Assembly (NCBI GenBank): GCA_031274005.1
Contig: JAISQU010000040.1
Span: forward strand, 1-6,015
From: Spirochaetales bacterium
Lineage (GTDB): Bacteria; Spirochaetota; Spirochaetia; DTKZ01
Length of the DNA stretch: 6,015 nucleotides
Direction of reading: 5' to 3'
Below, one piece after another: positions 5,785-6,015 of the stretch (position 1 is its first letter; every line of letters begins with the position of its first letter). Made by a program: the position numbers and the translations under genes. The notes beneath the pieces were generated by a model. That model saw only the letters and a program-made list of their open reading frames with translations, had not been told where the DNA came from and ran no database searches.

Positions 5785-6015
5785 ATGAAAAAACTCCCCT
5801 CCCCTCCCAAAAAAAACGCAAACGACGGCTTCATTACTATAGAAGGCGCGGCCCAGAACAACCTGAAAAACCTCAGGGTAAAACTCCCCCTGGGAAAACT
5901 CACCGTTGTAACCGGCGTCTCCGGCTCAGGCAAATCATCCCTCGCCTTTGACACAATCTACGCCGAAGGCCAGCGCCGCTACGTAGAAACCCTCTCCGCC
6001 TACACCCGCCAGTTC
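5785..6015 (+). CDS. uvrA: UvrABC excision repair ATPase subunit A, N-terminal fragment (runs off the window)
   Basis: The first 77 codons are present with no stop to the window end. UvrA is the damage-sensing ATPase dimer that loads UvrB in nucleotide excision repair. Residues 17-77 match the start of UvrA closely: FITIEGAAQNNLKNLRVKLP, then the Walker A loop GVSGSGKSS (44-52) of the first ATPase domain, and the signature AFDTIYAEGQRRYVETLSAY-TRQF (54-77). The first 15 residues (PSPPKK-rich, basic) are a short extension not typical of the family. The usual H before NLKN is N here (QNNLKN). ATG 5785 is the only start codon in this frame after the last upstream promoter element. Codon third positions are C-rich, unlike the T/G-leaning left-hand gene, fitting its position against the local strand bias. 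I cannot tell UvrA from a UvrA2-type paralog from this fragment alone, though the match favours a standard UvrA. Confidence 0.92.
   Translation, partial: MKKLPSPPKKNANDGFITIEGAAQNNLKNLRVKLPLGKLTVVTGVSGSGKSSLAFDTIYAEGQRRYVETLSAYTRQF

Noticed and set aside
1..6015. CRISPR arrays, tRNA or rRNA genes, insertion sequences
   Set aside because: No regularly spaced direct repeats, cloverleaf-like segments, rRNA motifs or transposase-like frames were seen on either strand.

Overview
The window comes from a bacterial chromosome of intermediate GC content. I think a spirochaete of the Treponema type is the likeliest source. The basis is my recollection of the large metallo-beta-lactamase/cyclic-nucleotide-fold protein family on the left, plus a strong strand bias in base use. 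No marker here proves it, so treat the assignment as tentative.

Layout. Positions 1-71 hold a small imperfectly palindromic element with three tandem 9-nt units, followed by a pyrimidine-rich stretch. Positions 173-2725 (+) encode an 850-residue multidomain protein: an N-terminal family-specific region, a metallo-beta-lactamase-fold hydrolase with apparently intact metal ligands, two cyclic-nucleotide-binding-like folds that both lack the phosphate-binding arginine, and a C-terminal hemerythrin-like helical domain whose iron-binding histidines are replaced. It looks like an active hydrolase core carrying degenerate sensor domains.

This gene converges, with a 15-nt gap, on a compact minus-strand operon read from 4136 down to 2741: a small three-helix membrane protein, an ECF sigma factor, and a zinc-finger (HxxxCxxC) membrane-anchored anti-sigma factor. 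The spacing is 3 nt and then an 11-nt overlap, so co-transcription and translational coupling are likely. A candidate promoter upstream carries a perfect 7-1-7 palindrome over its -35 box. A perfect 12-bp inverted repeat lies within the 3' end of the anti-sigma gene.

The right end has a MATE-family efflux transporter (minus, 5659-4310) divergent from the start of uvrA (plus, from 5785, cut by the window edge). Both have sigma70-type promoter candidates with very short predicted leaders.

Across the window the plus strand changes from G/T-rich on the left to C/A-rich on the right, with the switch inside or near the sigma operon. The genes up to the MATE gene follow this bias and uvrA runs against it. 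This is the polarity expected where replication forks converge, or at a rearrangement boundary. I found no convincing dif site.
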